Of a stretch of 64,000 nucleotides of DNA, positions 20,498 through 28,239 are shown piece by piece. The stretch spans positions 4,463,501-4,527,500 of the forward strand of contig NZ_CP048810.1 in the NCBI RefSeq assembly GCF_013347965.1, written 5' to 3'. Under the pieces are notes generated by a model, which worked only from the letters and a program-made list of their open reading frames with translations, was not told where the DNA came from and did no database searches. The first letter of the stretch is position 1. Every line of letters begins with the position of its first letter. Both the position numbers and the translations under genes were made by a program. Source of the DNA: Pseudomonas bijieensis. Its GTDB lineage: Bacteria; Pseudomonadota; Gammaproteobacteria; Pseudomonadales; Pseudomonadaceae.

Positions 20498-21964
20498 ATG
20501 CAGTATCGCGACTTGCGCGACTTTATCAGCGGTCTGGAACAGCGCGGCGAACTCAAGCGCATCCAGGTGCCGGTGTCCCCCGTCCTGGAAATGACCGAGG
20601 TCTGCGACCGCACCCTGCGCGCGAAAGGCCCGGCGCTGTTGTTCGAAAACCCGACGGGTTATGACATTCCAGTGCTGGGCAACCTGTTCGGCACGCCGGA
20701 GCGCGTGGCCTTGGGCATGGGGGCCGAAGCCGTCAGCGAGCTGCGCGAAATCGGCAAGCTGCTGGCGTTCCTCAAGGAGCCCGAGCCGCCGAAAGGCCTG
20801 AAGGACGCTTGGTCCAAGCTGCCGATTTTCCGCAAGATCATTGCCATGGCGCCCAAAGTCGTCAAGGACGCGATCTGCCAGGAAGTGGTGATCGAGGGCG
20901 ACGATGTCGACCTGGCCATGCTCCCGGTGCAGACCTGCTGGCCGGGCGACGTGGGGCCGCTGATCACCTGGGGCCTGACTGTCACCAAAGGCCCGAACAA
21001 GGACCGCCAGAACCTGGGCATCTATCGTCAGCAGGTGATTGGCCGCAACAAAGTCATCATGCGCTGGCTGAGCCATCGCGGCGGTGCATTGGACTACCGC
21101 GAGTGGTGTGAAAAACACCCCGGCCAGCCATTCCCGGTGTCGGTAGCCCTGGGCGCGGACCCGGCGACCATCCTCGGCGCCGTCACGCCTGTGCCGGACA
21201 GCCTCTCCGAATATGCGTTCGCCGGCCTGTTGCGCGGCAACCGTACTGAGCTGGTGAAGTGCCGTGGCAATGACCTGCAAGTACCGGCCACCGCCGAGAT
21301 TATCCTCGAAGGGGTGATCCATCCCGGCGAAATGGCCGATGAAGGCCCGTACGGCGACCACACCGGCTACTACAACGAAGTCGACAGCTTCCCGGTGTTC
21401 ACCGTCGAGCGCATCACCCATCGGATCAAGCCGATTTACCACAGCACTTACACCGGCCGTCCGCCCGATGAACCGGCCATTCTCGGCGTGGCGCTGAACG
21501 AAGTGTTCGTGCCGATCCTGCAGAAGCAGTTTCCGGAAATCACCGATTTCTACCTGCCGCCGGAAGGCTGTTCGTACCGGATGGCCGTGGTGACCATGAA
21601 GAAGTCGTATCCGGGGCACGCCAAGCGGGTCATGCTTGGGGTCTGGTCGTTTTTGCGACAGTTCATGTACACCAAGTTCGTTATCGTCACCGACGACGAT
21701 ATCAACGCACGGGACTGGAACGACGTGATCTGGGCCATCACCACGCGCATGGACCCCAAGCGCGATACGGTGATGATCGAGAATACGCCGATCGACTACC
21801 TCGACTTCGCCTCGCCGGTGTCTGGCCTGGGTTCGAAGATGGGGCTCGATGCCACGCATAAATGGCCCGGTGAAACCACTCGTGAGTGGGGCCGGGTTAT
21901 CGTCAAGGATGAAGCCGTTACCCAACGGATCGATGCCATCTGGAATCAGTTAGGAATAGATTGA
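20498..21964 (+). CDS. ubiD: UbiD, 4-hydroxy-3-polyprenylbenzoate decarboxylase
   Basis: 488 residues; decarboxylates 4-hydroxy-3-octaprenylbenzoate in ubiquinone synthesis using prenylated FMN made by UbiX. Family blocks include [29 protein letters not shown] residues near 160, the catalytic Glu region [22 protein letters not shown], and the C-terminal [20 protein letters not shown]. The stop overlaps the next gene's ATG (TGATG), so the reductase is translationally coupled. Confidence 0.96.
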   Translation: MQYRDLRDFISGLEQRGELKRIQVPVSPVLEMTEVCDRTLRAKGPALLFENPTGYDIPVLGNLFGTPERVALGMGAEAVSELREIGKLLAFLKEPEPPKGLKDAWSKLPIFRKIIAMAPKVVKDAICQEVVIEGDDVDLAMLPVQTCWPGDVGPLITWGLTVTKGPNKDRQNLGIYRQQVIGRNKVIMRWLSHRGGALDYREWCEKHPGQPFPVSVALGADPATILGAVTPVPDSLSEYAFAGLLRGNRTELVKCRGNDLQVPATAEIILEGVIHPGEMADEGPYGDHTGYYNEVDSFPVFTVERITHRIKPIYHSTYTGRPPDEPAILGVALNEVFVPILQKQFPEITDFYLPPEGCSYRMAVVTMKKSYPGHAKRVMLGVWSFLRQFMYTKFVIVTDDDINARDWNDVIWAITTRMDPKRDTVMIENTPIDYLDFASPVSGLGSKMGLDATHKWPGETTREWGRVIVKDEAVTQRIDAIWNQLGID

Positions 21965-22932
21965 TGCGTGTAACCTTGCAGCCTTCCGGGGCGGTGCTGG
22001 AGATACGGCCCGCCGAGCGGATTCTCGATGGCGCGCGGCGCCTGGGCTACGAATGCCCGCAAAGCTGCCGCAACGGCAACTGCCACGTCTGTGGTGCGTT
22101 GCTGGTGGAGGGCCGTGTGGAACAGGCTGGCGAGGTGCGCGATCACGGTGAGATCTTCACCTGCATCGCCGAACCGCTGGAGGACTGCGTGGTGTTGTGG
22201 GATGGCGTGCTGGCGCCGGGTGAACTGCCGGTACGCAACCTGGCGTGCCAGGTGATCGAGTGTGCCGACGTGGGGGGGGATGTCTGGCGAGTGCGCCTGC
22301 GTGCGCCGGCCGGCAAGCCACCGCGCTATCACGCCGGGCAGTACCTGATGATCGAACGGGAGAATGGCGAAAAATCGGCCTTCTCCCTGGCCTCGGCACC
22401 GCATTCCGGGCGCGAACTGCAGTTGCATGTATTGGTGCGCGAAAGCAGTGCACAGGCGCTGCTGGAGCAACTGCGACGCAACCCCAGCGTGCGCGTCGAA
22501 ATGCCTTTTGGTGATACGCATTTATCCGAACTGCCGGACGGCCCGTTGGTATTGATCGCCGCCGGCACCGGCATGGCGCAGATGCACAGCCTGATCGAGC
22601 ATTGCCGGGCCGCGGGTTTCAAGCATCCGGTGCATCTGTATTGGGGCGTGCGGCGGCCGGAAGATTTCTATGAAATCGAGCATTGGGATGAATGGAAAAA
22701 ACTGCCGAACCTGTTCCTGCACAAAGTCGTCAGCGATTTGTGCGGTTGGGAAGGGCGCTGCGGAATGCTCCATGAAGCCGTGTGCGAGGACATCAGCGAT
22801 CTTTCCGGCGTCCACGTCTATGCCAGTGGCTCGCCGGCCATGATCTACGCCACGCTCGATGCGCTGGTGGAAGCCGGGATGGACGCCCACCAGATGCGTG
22901 CCGATGTGTTTGCGTATGCGCCGCGGGCATAA
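21964..22932 (+). CDS. Ferredoxin-fused flavin reductase (Fre-like), ubiD partner
   Basis: 322 residues in three parts: a plant-type [2Fe-2S] domain with Cys35, Cys40, Cys43 and Cys67 (CX4CX2CXnC); an FAD-binding beta-barrel (YHAGQYLMIERENGEKSAFSLAS); and an NAD(P)-binding domain (LVLIAAGTGMAQMHSLIEHC, CGMLHEAVCED). Databases often call it CDP-6-deoxy-delta-3,4-glucoseen reductase, which does not fit this context. E. coli has the flavin reductase fre right after ubiD. I infer that this protein supplies electrons or reduced flavin to the UbiX/UbiD step or a hydroxylase. It overlaps ubiD by 1 nt. Confidence 0.85.
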   Translation: MRVTLQPSGAVLEIRPAERILDGARRLGYECPQSCRNGNCHVCGALLVEGRVEQAGEVRDHGEIFTCIAEPLEDCVVLWDGVLAPGELPVRNLACQVIECADVGGDVWRVRLRAPAGKPPRYHAGQYLMIERENGEKSAFSLASAPHSGRELQLHVLVRESSAQALLEQLRRNPSVRVEMPFGDTHLSELPDGPLVLIAAGTGMAQMHSLIEHCRAAGFKHPVHLYWGVRRPEDFYEIEHWDEWKKLPNLFLHKVVSDLCGWEGRCGMLHEAVCEDISDLSGVHVYASGSPAMIYATLDALVEAGMDAHQMRADVFAYAPRA

Positions 22933-23233
22933 ACCGCACCCCCTTCCTCTTGAGAAGTGCTTTTGTGGCGAGGGAGCTTGCTCCCGCTGGGCTGCGTAGC
23001 GGCCCCGACACTTTGCGGTCGCTGCGCAACCGAACGGGAGCAAGCTCCCTCGCCACTGTCCACTCATCGATATAACTTCATATATTTCGTTTCGATATTT
23101 AGTCCTTGGGCCAGATACCGATAACGTATATAGGGAGTGGATGGCATTTAACTTGCCTTGATCCCCGTGAACGTCAACCCCATGACGTCCCCCATTTACT
23201 TTTCAACCTGCGAGGAGCCAACCGCTACCGGCC
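22933..23233. other. Intergenic region: REPIN plus AT-rich promoter region of chaC
   Basis: The first half is a REPIN (22964-23057). The second half is unusually AT-rich (ATATAACTTCATATATTTCG, then GATATTTAG and AACGTATATAGGG), with GAGGAG 16 nt before the chaC ATG. No coding frame is convincing here. Confidence 0.6.
22964..23057. repeat. REPIN, family A variant
   Basis: Inverted copies of GTGGCGAGGGAGCTTGCTCC with an internal GCTGCG-rich hairpin, directly downstream of the reductase gene. Confidence 0.85.
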
Positions 23234-23902
23234 ATGACCGCTATCGAATCCGCCATTACCTGTGCCTTGTACCCACCAAGGCTCGACCTGGGGCCTCAAC
23301 TGACCCGTGAGCAATTGCTCGCCTCGATGCAATCGACCATGAGTCTCCACCAGGGCGGTCCGGTCTGGCTGTTCGCGTACGGTTCATTGATCTGGCGGCC
23401 GGAGTGCACGGCGGTGGAGCGGATGCGCGGCCGGGTCCATGGTTATCATCGCGGTTTGTACCTGTGGTCTCACGAACACCGTGGTACGCCGGAGTTGCCG
23501 GGGTTGGTGTTCGGGCTGGATCGCGGCGGTTCGTGCAGCGGTTTCGCCTACCGGTTGCCGCAGGAGAATCTCGAGGATTCGCTGTTTGCCCTCTGGCAGC
23601 GCGAGATGCCGGTCCCGTCCTATCGCCCGCACTGGCTCAGTTGCCGTCTCGAGGATGGCAGCCGGGTGCAAGCCTTGGGGTTTGTATTGGAGCGGCACCT
23701 GCCCAGCTATGCCGGCAACTTGCCGGACCATGTGCTGAGCCAGGTGTTCGAAAGCGCCTGCGGGCGTTACGGCACCACTCGCGATTACGTCGAGCAGACC
23801 ATCCACGCCCTGCGTAGCCACGCCATGCCAGATCGGAATCTGGAGGCGCGGCTCAAGCGCTGCAAATCAGCGCTGGATCAGGCCACCGCTTCGCGGCTCT
23901 GA
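23234..23902 (+). CDS. chaC: ChaC-like gamma-glutamylcyclotransferase
   Basis: 222 residues of the ChaC/GCG family, which cleaves glutathione to 5-oxoproline and Cys-Gly in the cytosol. The substrate-binding signature [11 protein letters not shown] (about residues 49-59), [23 protein letters not shown] and the region carrying the catalytic Glu ([19 protein letters not shown] type) are present. The start is not optimal: GAGGAG lies 16 nt away. The last 25 bp overlap the convergent glpT. Confidence 0.88.
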   Translation: MTAIESAITCALYPPRLDLGPQLTREQLLASMQSTMSLHQGGPVWLFAYGSLIWRPECTAVERMRGRVHGYHRGLYLWSHEHRGTPELPGLVFGLDRGGSCSGFAYRLPQENLEDSLFALWQREMPVPSYRPHWLSCRLEDGSRVQALGFVLERHLPSYAGNLPDHVLSQVFESACGRYGTTRDYVEQTIHALRSHAMPDRNLEARLKRCKSALDQATASRL

Positions 23903-25227
23903 CTGGCGATTTGCTTGTGCCACAAGGTTGGCGCGAGGAATGCCATCGCCAGCAGGCAGGCACCGATCAGCAGCACAAAACCACCGTCCCAGCCGAAATG
24001 ATCCACGGTGTAGCCCATGGCGGCACTGGCCGCGACCGAACCACCCAGGTAACCAAACAAGCCAGTGAAGCCTGCGGCGGTACCGGCGGCTTTCTTCGGC
24101 GCCAGTTCCAGTGCCTGCAAACCGATCAGCATCACCGGGCCGTAGATCAGGAAACCGATGGAAACCAGGGCGATCATGTCGACGGTCGGGTTGCCGGCCG
24201 GGTTCAGCCAGTACACCAGCGTTGCCACGGTCACCAGGGCCATGAACACCATGCCCGTCAGGCCACGGTTGCCGCGGAAGATCTTGTCCGACATCCAGCC
24301 ACACAGCAGTGTGCCGGGAATACCCGCCCACTCGTAGAAGAAATAGGCCCAGGAACTCTTGTCCACGGTGAAGCCCTTGGCTTCCTTGAGGTAGGTCGGC
24401 GCCCAGTCCAGCACGCCGTAGCGCAGCAGGTAGACAAATACGTTGGCCATGGCGATGTACCAGAGCATTTTGTTGCGCAGCACGTATTTGACGAAGATTT
24501 CCTTGGCGCTGAATTCGTTCTCGTGACTGGCGTCGTAGCCTTCCGGATAGTCGTTCTTGTATTTCTCGATCGGCGGCAGGCCCACCGATTGCGGGGTGTC
24601 GCGCATGGTCACGAAGGCGAACACGGCAACGGCGAGCGCTACAGCGGCGGGCACATAGAAGGCCGCGTGCCAATCATTGAACCAGCCCATTCCCAGCAGG
24701 AACAACGGGCCGATCAGGCCGCCGCCGACGTTGTGTGCCACGTTCCACACCGACACCACGCCGCCGCGTTCTTTCTGCGACCACCAATGCACCATGGTCC
24801 GTCCGCTTGGCGGCCAGCCCATGCCCTGGGCCCAGCCGTTGATGAACAGCAGGATGAACATCATGGTCACGCTGGAGGTTGCCCAAGGCGCGAAACCGAA
24901 CACGAACATCACCCCCGCCGAGACCAGCAAGCCGAAGGGCAGGAAGTAGCGTGGGTTGGAGCGGTCGGACACCAGGCCCATCAGGAACTTCGACAGCCCG
25001 TAGGCGATGGCGATGGCCGACATGGCCAGGCCCAGCTGGCCACGGGTGTAACCCTCGTCGATCAGGTACGGCATGGCCAGGGAGAAGTTCTTGCGCAGCA
25101 GGTAATAGCCGGCGTAGCCAATGAAGATCCCGGCGAAGATCTGCCAGCGAAGGCGTCGGTAGGTGCTGTCTATTTTTTCATCAGGCAGGGCTGCCTGATG
25201 GGGGGCGGGACGAAAGAAAGCAAACAT
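23878..25227 (-). CDS. glpT: Glycerol-3-phosphate transporter, MFS
   Basis: 449 residues, 12 membrane helices; exchanges glycerol-3-phosphate for inorganic phosphate across the inner membrane. GlpT-type blocks: [27 protein letters not shown] (with an Arg of the substrate site), [40 protein letters not shown] and the second Arg region [22 protein letters not shown] lies 7 nt upstream. Two GlpR-like operators upstream indicate repression relieved by glycerol-3-phosphate. No glpQ or glpD is adjacent. Confidence 0.95.
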   Translation of the reverse strand: MFAFFRPAPHQAALPDEKIDSTYRRLRWQIFAGIFIGYAGYYLLRKNFSLAMPYLIDEGYTRGQLGLAMSAIAIAYGLSKFLMGLVSDRSNPRYFLPFGLLVSAGVMFVFGFAPWATSSVTMMFILLFINGWAQGMGWPPSGRTMVHWWSQKERGGVVSVWNVAHNVGGGLIGPLFLLGMGWFNDWHAAFYVPAAVALAVAVFAFVTMRDTPQSVGLPPIEKYKNDYPEGYDASHENEFSAKEIFVKYVLRNKMLWYIAMANVFVYLLRYGVLDWAPTYLKEAKGFTVDKSSWAYFFYEWAGIPGTLLCGWMSDKIFRGNRGLTGMVFMALVTVATLVYWLNPAGNPTVDMIALVSIGFLIYGPVMLIGLQALELAPKKAAGTAAGFTGLFGYLGGSVAASAAMGYTVDHFGWDGGFVLLIGACLLAMAFLAPTLWHKQIASQSREAVA

Positions 25228-25271
25228 TCAAGTGCTCCAGGTTCTTGTTATGACTGCGGATGCGAATGTTA

Positions 25272-25291
25272 CAGTTTCGTTACCGAAAATA
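25272..25291. promoter_or_regulatory. GlpR-like operator 1 upstream of glpT
   Basis: CAGTTTCGTTACCGAAAATA matches 17 of 20 positions of the E. coli GlpR consensus WATKTTCGWTAWCGAMAATW. It lies 45-64 nt before the glpT start codon. Confidence 0.6.
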
Positions 25292-25335
25292 GCATTGCTT
25301 CTTATCGCTTAAACAGGGGAAATTTTTCCTTATCG

Positions 25336-25355
25336 AATGTTCTTAAGTGAACATG
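25336..25355. promoter_or_regulatory. GlpR-like operator 2 upstream of glpT
   Basis: A perfect 6-bp inverted repeat, ATGTTC, 6 nt, GAACAT, with the same half-sites as E. coli GlpR operators. It is about 64 nt centre to centre from operator 1, roughly six helical turns, compatible with looping or tandem repression. Confidence 0.55.
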
Positions 25356-25508
25356 TCGCTCAGATATAAATGAAGGACGTTGTAAGAGATGTCAGCCCAG
25401 GTTTTTTGAGCTGACTCGCATCAGGGGGATGTTGAAGGAGATTCGCGAGCCGCGTGAACGCTCGCCGGTAGCGGTCCGCAGCGCCAGGCCCGGACCGCCC
25501 TGACGCAT

Positions 25509-26486
25509 TCAACGCACTTGCACGACCACCTTTCCTACCGCCTTGCGCTGCCCAAGGTCATTAATCGCCTGGGCGGCCTTGCTCAGCGGGTACACCTGCG
25601 ACACCAGGGGCTTGAGCTTGCCCTCGGCAAACCAGGCAAACAATTGCTGGAAGTTGGCGGCGTTGTCCTGGGGCTGGCGTTGGGCGAAGGAGCCCCAGAA
25701 CACGCCCACCACGGCGGCGCCCTTGAGCAGGGCGAGGTTCACCGGCAATTCGGGGATGCGCCCGCTGGCAAAGCCCACCACCAGCAGCCGACCGTTCCAG
25801 GCGATGGCGCGGATGGCCTGGTCGAACAGGTCGCCGCCCACCGGATCGTAGATCACGTCGGCGCCCTGGCCGTCGGTAAGGCGTTTGATTTCATCCTTGA
25901 GGCTGGTTTCGTTGTAGTTGATCAACTCGTCGGCGCCAGCGGCCTTGGCCACGGCGAGTTTTTCCGTGCTGCTGGCGGCGGCGATGACCCGGGCGCCCAT
26001 GGCCTTGCCAATCTCCACCGCTGCCAGGCCGACACCGCCGGAGGCGCCGAGCACCAGCAGGGTTTCGCCGGGCTGCAGGTTGGCCCGTTGCTTGAGGGCG
26101 TGCATCGAAGTGCCGTAGGTCATGCTGAAGGCGGCGGCGGTGTTGAAGTCCATGGACGCGGGGATCGGCAACACGTTGTAGCCTGGTACCGCCACCTGTT
26201 CGGCAAAGCTGCCCCAGCCGGTCAGCGCCATCACCCGGTCGCCGACTTTCAAGTGCGTGACTTTCTCTCCCACCGCGCTGACGACCCCCGCCGCTTCGCC
26301 GCCGGGGGAAAACGGGAAGGGTGGCTTGAATTGATATTTACCCTCGATGATCAGCGTGTCAGGGAAATTCACCCCCGCGGCATGCACGTCCAGCAGCACT
26401 TCGTTCTTCTTCGCGATGGGGCTGGCGACGTCTTCCAGCACCAGCGATTCGGCGGGGCCGAATTCTTTGCACAGCACGGCTTTCAT
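25509..26486 (-). CDS. NAD(P)H:quinone oxidoreductase, zinc-free MDR family
   Basis: 325 residues of the quinone reductase-like MDR superfamily. MKAVLCKEFGPAESLVLEDV starts the GroES-like domain, VNFPDTLIIEGKYQFKPPFPF is the QOR signature, and LLVLGASGGVGLAAVEIGKA is the Rossmann NADPH-binding loop. Catalytic zinc cysteines are missing, as in QOR. The Met at 26486 is used because it matches the conserved family start and has GGAA upstream. The substrate is unknown; the gene is monocistronic. Confidence 0.9.
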   Translation of the reverse strand: MKAVLCKEFGPAESLVLEDVASPIAKKNEVLLDVHAAGVNFPDTLIIEGKYQFKPPFPFSPGGEAAGVVSAVGEKVTHLKVGDRVMALTGWGSFAEQVAVPGYNVLPIPASMDFNTAAAFSMTYGTSMHALKQRANLQPGETLLVLGASGGVGLAAVEIGKAMGARVIAAASSTEKLAVAKAAGADELINYNETSLKDEIKRLTDGQGADVIYDPVGGDLFDQAIRAIAWNGRLLVVGFASGRIPELPVNLALLKGAAVVGVFWGSFAQRQPQDNAANFQQLFAWFAEGKLKPLVSQVYPLSKAAQAINDLGQRKAVGKVVVQVR

Positions 26487-26636
26487 CAGGGCTATTCCTT
26501 TGGGAGTGATGGCCGATAAGTGTAGGTGTGAGAGACAACGGGTCAACGAGCATGCCTCGCCCTGATAGCCGGCCATAAGCTTGTGCTTGAACGGCGGGGC
26601 GGTATGCTGGGCCGCAAACCGGATGAGGAATCAATT

Positions 26637-27053
26637 GTGAAAGCGTGGATCATGTTGATGCTGGCCCTGTCGTTGCCTGTGGCGGCGATGGCCGAAGAGG
26701 GCAAGGAAGCGAAGGAAGGCGAGGCGCCGAAGGTCAGTTACATCACCCTCAGCCCACCGTTCGTGGGCAACTATGGCTTGGACGGCACGGCAAAGCTGAA
26801 GGTCTACAAGGCCGATGTGGCCCTGCGCGTGACCGGTGACGCCGCGGCTGCGGCGGTCAAGGCCAACGAGCCGCTGATCCGTAACCAGCTGGTGGCGTTG
26901 TTCGCCCAGCAGACCACCGAGACGATGAACAACCTCGAAGCCAAGGAAAAGTTGCGCCAGGAAGCGTTGAAGCAGACCCAGCAGGTCATGAACGACGAAA
27001 CCGGCAAGCCGATGGTCGACGATCTGTTGTTCAACAACCTGATCATTCAATAA
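26637..27053 (+). CDS. FliL-family secreted protein, outside a flagellar locus
   Basis: 138 residues from a GTG codon preceded by GAGGAA. It begins with a hydrophobic signal (MLMLALSLPVAAMA, cleavage before EEGKEAKEG), then a charged linker and a FliL-like domain (YITLSPPFVGNYG, AKLKVYKADVALRVTG, VKANEPLIRNQLVALFAQQT). True FliL is a flagellar basal-body membrane protein with an uncleaved N-terminal helix. Here a cleavable-looking signal and no flagellar neighbours suggest a stand-alone periplasmic paralogue of unknown role. Confidence 0.75.
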   Translation: MKAWIMLMLALSLPVAAMAEEGKEAKEGEAPKVSYITLSPPFVGNYGLDGTAKLKVYKADVALRVTGDAAAAAVKANEPLIRNQLVALFAQQTTETMNNLEAKEKLRQEALKQTQQVMNDETGKPMVDDLLFNNLIIQ

Positions 27054-27065
27054 ACCGCCTTTATC

Positions 27066-27118
27066 GCAGCCTTTGGCAGTGCCAGGATATCCAGGCGCCG
27101 CCAACGGCTGCTTTTTTT
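27066..27118 (+). terminator. Likely terminator after the FliL-like gene
   Basis: Imperfect long hairpin (GCAGCCTTTGGCAG pairing with GCCGCCAACGGCTGC) followed by seven T residues, between convergent genes. Confidence 0.6.
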
Positions 27119-27120
27119 CG

Positions 27121-28239
27121 TCAAGACGCCAGGCTTTTCCGAAACCGGCCCAGGGCGATTGCAAAGAACAACAGCCCGATGGCCGCCAGTGCCAGCAGGT
27201 CTGGCCAGATCACGCCAAGGCCGGCATCACGGAACAGGATCGCCGCGCTGAGGCTGACGAAATGCGTCGAGGGTGAGCCCTGCATCACCCATTGCAACCA
27301 TTGCGGCATGCTGTCCAGCGGTGTGCTGCCGCCCGACAACAGCAGCATCGGGATGATGACCGGGATCGCCAGCAAACCGAATTGCGGCGTCGAACGGGCG
27401 AGGGTGGCGAGGAAGATGCCCAGTGCGGTACTGGCGAACAGGTAGAGTGCGGTCACCAGCAGGAAGAGCACCATGGAGCCGGCAAGTGGTACGCCCAGGG
27501 CGAACTTGACGATGATTTCCAGCGACGCCCAGGTGCACAGCACCACCACCAGCAGGTTGCTCCAGATTTTCGCCAGCATGATTTCCAATGCTGTCAGCGG
27601 CAGCACCAGCAAGTGGTCGAGGGTGCCGTGCTCGCGCTCGCGCAGCAGCGCGGTACCCGTCAGGATGATGGCCAGGATCGTGATGTTGTTGACGATCTGG
27701 ATCACCGCCAGGAACCAGCCACCTTCCAGATTGGTATTGAACAGCGAACGCGTGGTCAGCCTCACGGGCGTTGCTTCGTTCGTTTGTGCCTGGCCGGCGT
27801 AGGTTGTCAGTTCCTGTTGGAAAATCCGTCCGATGTAGCCGGCACCCATGAACGCCTGGCTCATGGCCGTGGCGTCGACGTTGAGTTGCAGCGTCGGTTC
27901 GCGTCCTGCGAGCAGGTCGGCCTGGAAGTTGGCGGGCACGTTGATGACAAAGGTGTAGCGGCCACTGTCCATGACCTTGTCCAGTTCGGCGTAGGGCAAT
28001 GCCACAGGGCTCTGGAACTCCGGCGGTTGCAGGACCTGGGCCAGTTGGCGCGAGAGATGGCTCTGGTCTTCGTCCACTATGGCGACACTGGCGTTGTGCA
28101 CGCCGATCACTGAGCCGGCGGCCGGCATGTAGATCGCCACCGTGAAGGCGTAGCCCAGGAACAGCAGCAGAACAGAGTCGTACCTCAGGCTGGTCAGTTC
28201 CTTGAGCCCAAGACGCCAGATATGTGAAAGCGTGTGCAT
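27121..28239 (-). CDS. yhhJ: ABC-2 type permease, YhhJ-like
   Basis: 372 residues: one N-terminal membrane helix, a large periplasmic domain (about residues 50-180) and five C-terminal helices, the ABC-2 (DrrB/YhhJ) layout. TALLREREHGTLDHLLVLPLTALEIMLAK is the ABC-2 signature. The Met at 28239 overlaps the stop of the rbbA-like gene (TGATG). Gene order matches yhiI-rbbA-yhhJ of E. coli. The exported substrate is unknown. Confidence 0.88.
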   Translation of the reverse strand: MHTLSHIWRLGLKELTSLRYDSVLLLFLGYAFTVAIYMPAAGSVIGVHNASVAIVDEDQSHLSRQLAQVLQPPEFQSPVALPYAELDKVMDSGRYTFVINVPANFQADLLAGREPTLQLNVDATAMSQAFMGAGYIGRIFQQELTTYAGQAQTNEATPVRLTTRSLFNTNLEGGWFLAVIQIVNNITILAIILTGTALLREREHGTLDHLLVLPLTALEIMLAKIWSNLLVVVLCTWASLEIIVKFALGVPLAGSMVLFLLVTALYLFASTALGIFLATLARSTPQFGLLAIPVIIPMLLLSGGSTPLDSMPQWLQWVMQGSPSTHFVSLSAAILFRDAGLGVIWPDLLALAAIGLLFFAIALGRFRKSLAS

